Source of the DNA: Caproiciproducens sp. NJN-50
GTDB lineage: Bacteria; Bacillota; Clostridia; Oscillospirales; Acutalibacteraceae
Direction of reading: 5' to 3'
DNA: 64,000 bases
NCBI RefSeq assembly: GCF_004103755.1
Contig: NZ_CP035283.1
Coordinates: 310,001 to 374,000 of the forward strand
The notes under the pieces are model-generated. The model was not told the origin of the DNA and made no database searches. It was given only the letters and a program-made list of their open reading frames with translations. The position numbers and the translations under genes are program-made. How positions within the stretch are numbered: the stretch's first letter is position 1; the number at the start of each line of letters is the position of its first letter. Positions 62,748-64,000 of this stretch are shown here, piece by piece.

Positions 62748-63302
62748 ATGAACGAAACATATGAACTTCACGTCGCGGGCCTGACGAGGAAGCTGCCGGT
62801 GATCAGAATCACCGATTCCCTGTCGATCGCGAGCTTCGTCATTCTCGGGGACGCGGAGCTGGTGATCCGGGCGGCGCAGGAACTCAGCGGGAAAATTCCG
62901 GAAGTGGATTACCTGATCACCGCGGAGGCAAAGGGAATCCCTTTGGTGCAGGAGCTTGCGCGTCTTCTCGGCATGAGCCGGTATTTCGTGGCGAGAAAGA
63001 GCATCAAGCCTTACATGACGGATCCCGTCGTCACGGAAGTCTACTCGATCACGACGCAGGCAAAGCAGATCCTGTGCCTTGAAAAGGAGGAAAGCGAGCT
63101 GATCCGGGGAAAGCGGATCCTGATCGTCGACGACGTGATCAGCACGGGGGATTCCGTCAAGGCCATGGAGGCGCTGGTGAAAAAAGCCGGAGGCAAAATC
63201 GCAGGAAAAGCCGCAATCCTCGCGGAAGGGGATTCGGCGAACCGCAGCGATATCATTTTTTTGGAAAAGCTGCCCGTGTTCCCGGTCAGGCCGTCCCGGT
63301 GA
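62748..63302 (+). CDS. Purine phosphoribosyltransferase (xanthine/adenine type)
   Basis: 184 residues from ATG 62748 (GGGGG ten bases upstream); the frame is open through the riboswitch but that part is RNA. LSIASFVILGDAELVIRAA, then VDYLITAEAKGIPLVQELA and the PRPP loop RILIVDDVISTGDSVKAMEAL. Converts a free purine base plus PRPP to the nucleotide. Xanthine is favoured by the guanine riboswitch; the sequence also resembles APRT-like enzymes. Followed 35 bases on by an ABC ATPase. Confidence 0.85.
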   Translation: MNETYELHVAGLTRKLPVIRITDSLSIASFVILGDAELVIRAAQELSGKIPEVDYLITAEAKGIPLVQELARLLGMSRYFVARKSIKPYMTDPVVTEVYSITTQAKQILCLEKEESELIRGKRILIVDDVISTGDSVKAMEALVKKAGGKIAGKAAILAEGDSANRSDIIFLEKLPVFPVRPSR

Positions 63303-63337
63303 GCCTTAGGCACGAATTACGATAGGAGATAAAAAAT

Positions 63338-64000
63338 TTGGGTTTCTCGATTAAAAATATCAGCTATCAATACAAACCGAATGCGGAGGCGGTCCTGAAG
63401 GACGTCAGCTTTGAAATCCGCGAAGCGCAGGTGACCGCGATCGTGGGGCCGAGCGGATGCGGCAAGACAACTCTGGTGAATATCCTGAGCGGCGTCATCC
63501 CCGAACTGATGCCGATGGGCGTTTATGAGGGCAGCTTCGACGTGGGAAAGGACATCAGCATTTCCGTTGTCAGCCAGTCCCCTGAAAACCAGCTGTTCGG
63601 CTACGGCGTGGAGGATGCGATCTCGTTCGGAATCGAAAATATGGGGCTGGAGAGCGGGAAAATCGCGGAGCGCGTGGAATACGTTCTGGACCTTCTCAAC
63701 ATTCAGCACCTGAGGCGGCGCTCGGTCGCCACATTGTCCGGCGGTCAGCGCCAGGCTGTCTGCATTGCCTCCGTGCTGGCGATGCGCCCCGACATTCTCA
63801 TTATGGACGAGCCCGTCAGCTCCCTGGACCCGGAGGGGAAGAGAATGATCCAGTCGATCCTGAACCAGCTGAGGGAAACCGGGCAGACCACCGTGATCGT
63901 GGACAACAATCTCGACTGGTTTTCCGGAATTGTCGACCATGTCATCGGGCTTTCCGAGGGGCGCGTTGTGTTTAACGGGACGAAAGACGAATTTTTCAGG
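63338..64000 (+). CDS. ABC/ECF-type transporter ATPase, runs off the right edge
   Basis: TTG 63338 with GGAG about eleven bases away; 221 codons are visible. GPSGCGKTTLVNILSGVIPEL is the Walker A, QSPENQLFGYGVEDAISFG the Q-loop with the ECF-typical ENQLF, TLSGGQRQAVCIA the signature and ILIMDEPVSSLD the Walker B. This fits EcfA subunits of vitamin/nucleobase ECF transporters. In this riboswitch operon it likely powers uptake of a purine. Confidence 0.88.
   Translation, partial: MGFSIKNISYQYKPNAEAVLKDVSFEIREAQVTAIVGPSGCGKTTLVNILSGVIPELMPMGVYEGSFDVGKDISISVVSQSPENQLFGYGVEDAISFGIENMGLESGKIAERVEYVLDLLNIQHLRRRSVATLSGGQRQAVCIASVLAMRPDILIMDEPVSSLDPEGKRMIQSILNQLRETGQTTVIVDNNLDWFSGIVDHVIGLSEGRVVFNGTKDEFFR

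Overview
The window looks like a low- to mid-GC, spore-forming Clostridia genome of the Oscillospiraceae/Ruminococcaceae type. This rests on the gene content: strong AGGAGG-type ribosome sites with many GTG/TTG starts, a Cse60-like protein, TnpX-type large serine recombinases, YibE/F, HelD, class B sortase and a purine riboswitch. The species cannot be named from sequence alone. The window has three parts: the late half of a contractile-tailed prophage (1 to about 25,640), a composite of integrated elements (about 25,710 to 54,890) and ordinary chromosome (about 55,390 to the end).

Prophage (1 to about 25.6 kb): a PBSX/XkdA-Z style myophage module read left to right. Small regulatory and DNA-modifying genes come first: a radical-SAM C-terminus, an HNH-like protein, an XRE regulator and a sigma-like late activator. 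A GC-rich, highly foldable non-coding block precedes the terminase. Then come TerS/TerL, portal, Mu-F-like head protein, scaffold, capsid, neck proteins, sheath, tube, and a tail chaperone pair joined by an A AAA AAC slip site. These are followed by tape measure, baseplate (XkdP, Q, R, S, T, U equivalents), fibre, an unusual membrane protein with a ComEA-like helix-hairpin-helix, a GH25 endolysin and an LLH-type holin. The right end holds small divergent genes around a palindromic operator array with a probable ribbon-helix-helix repressor, and a 26-residue hydrophobic peptide gene that resembles a type I toxin. The prophage appears to stop at the 3' two-thirds of a tRNA-Leu(TAG), a likely att site.

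Composite island (about 25.7 to 54.9 kb): a second, degenerate copy of the tRNA 3' end closes it at 54,855-54,886, suggesting tandem accretion at one tRNA locus. It contains a RepA/serine-recombinase chimera; three surface/secreted proteins and ParAB from an integrative conjugative element; a type III restriction-modification system with a PC4-like protein and several tiny zinc-ribbon proteins; an integrative element with a sigma-like gene and two tandem large serine recombinases; a TnpX/TnpW-like transposon; a frameshifted IS1182-type element with 30-bp inverted repeats; and an RHS polymorphic-toxin locus. The RHS locus is beheaded by the IS and carries two tandem toxin-domain/immunity cassettes.

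Chromosome (55.4 kb to end): HelD, a zinc-ribbon protein, YibE/F, a secreted purple-acid-phosphatase-like enzyme ending in an NPKTG sorting signal, and a divergent class B sortase that probably anchors it. Last comes a guanine-type riboswitch with terminator controlling a phosphoribosyltransferase and an ABC/ECF-type ATPase that runs off the edge.
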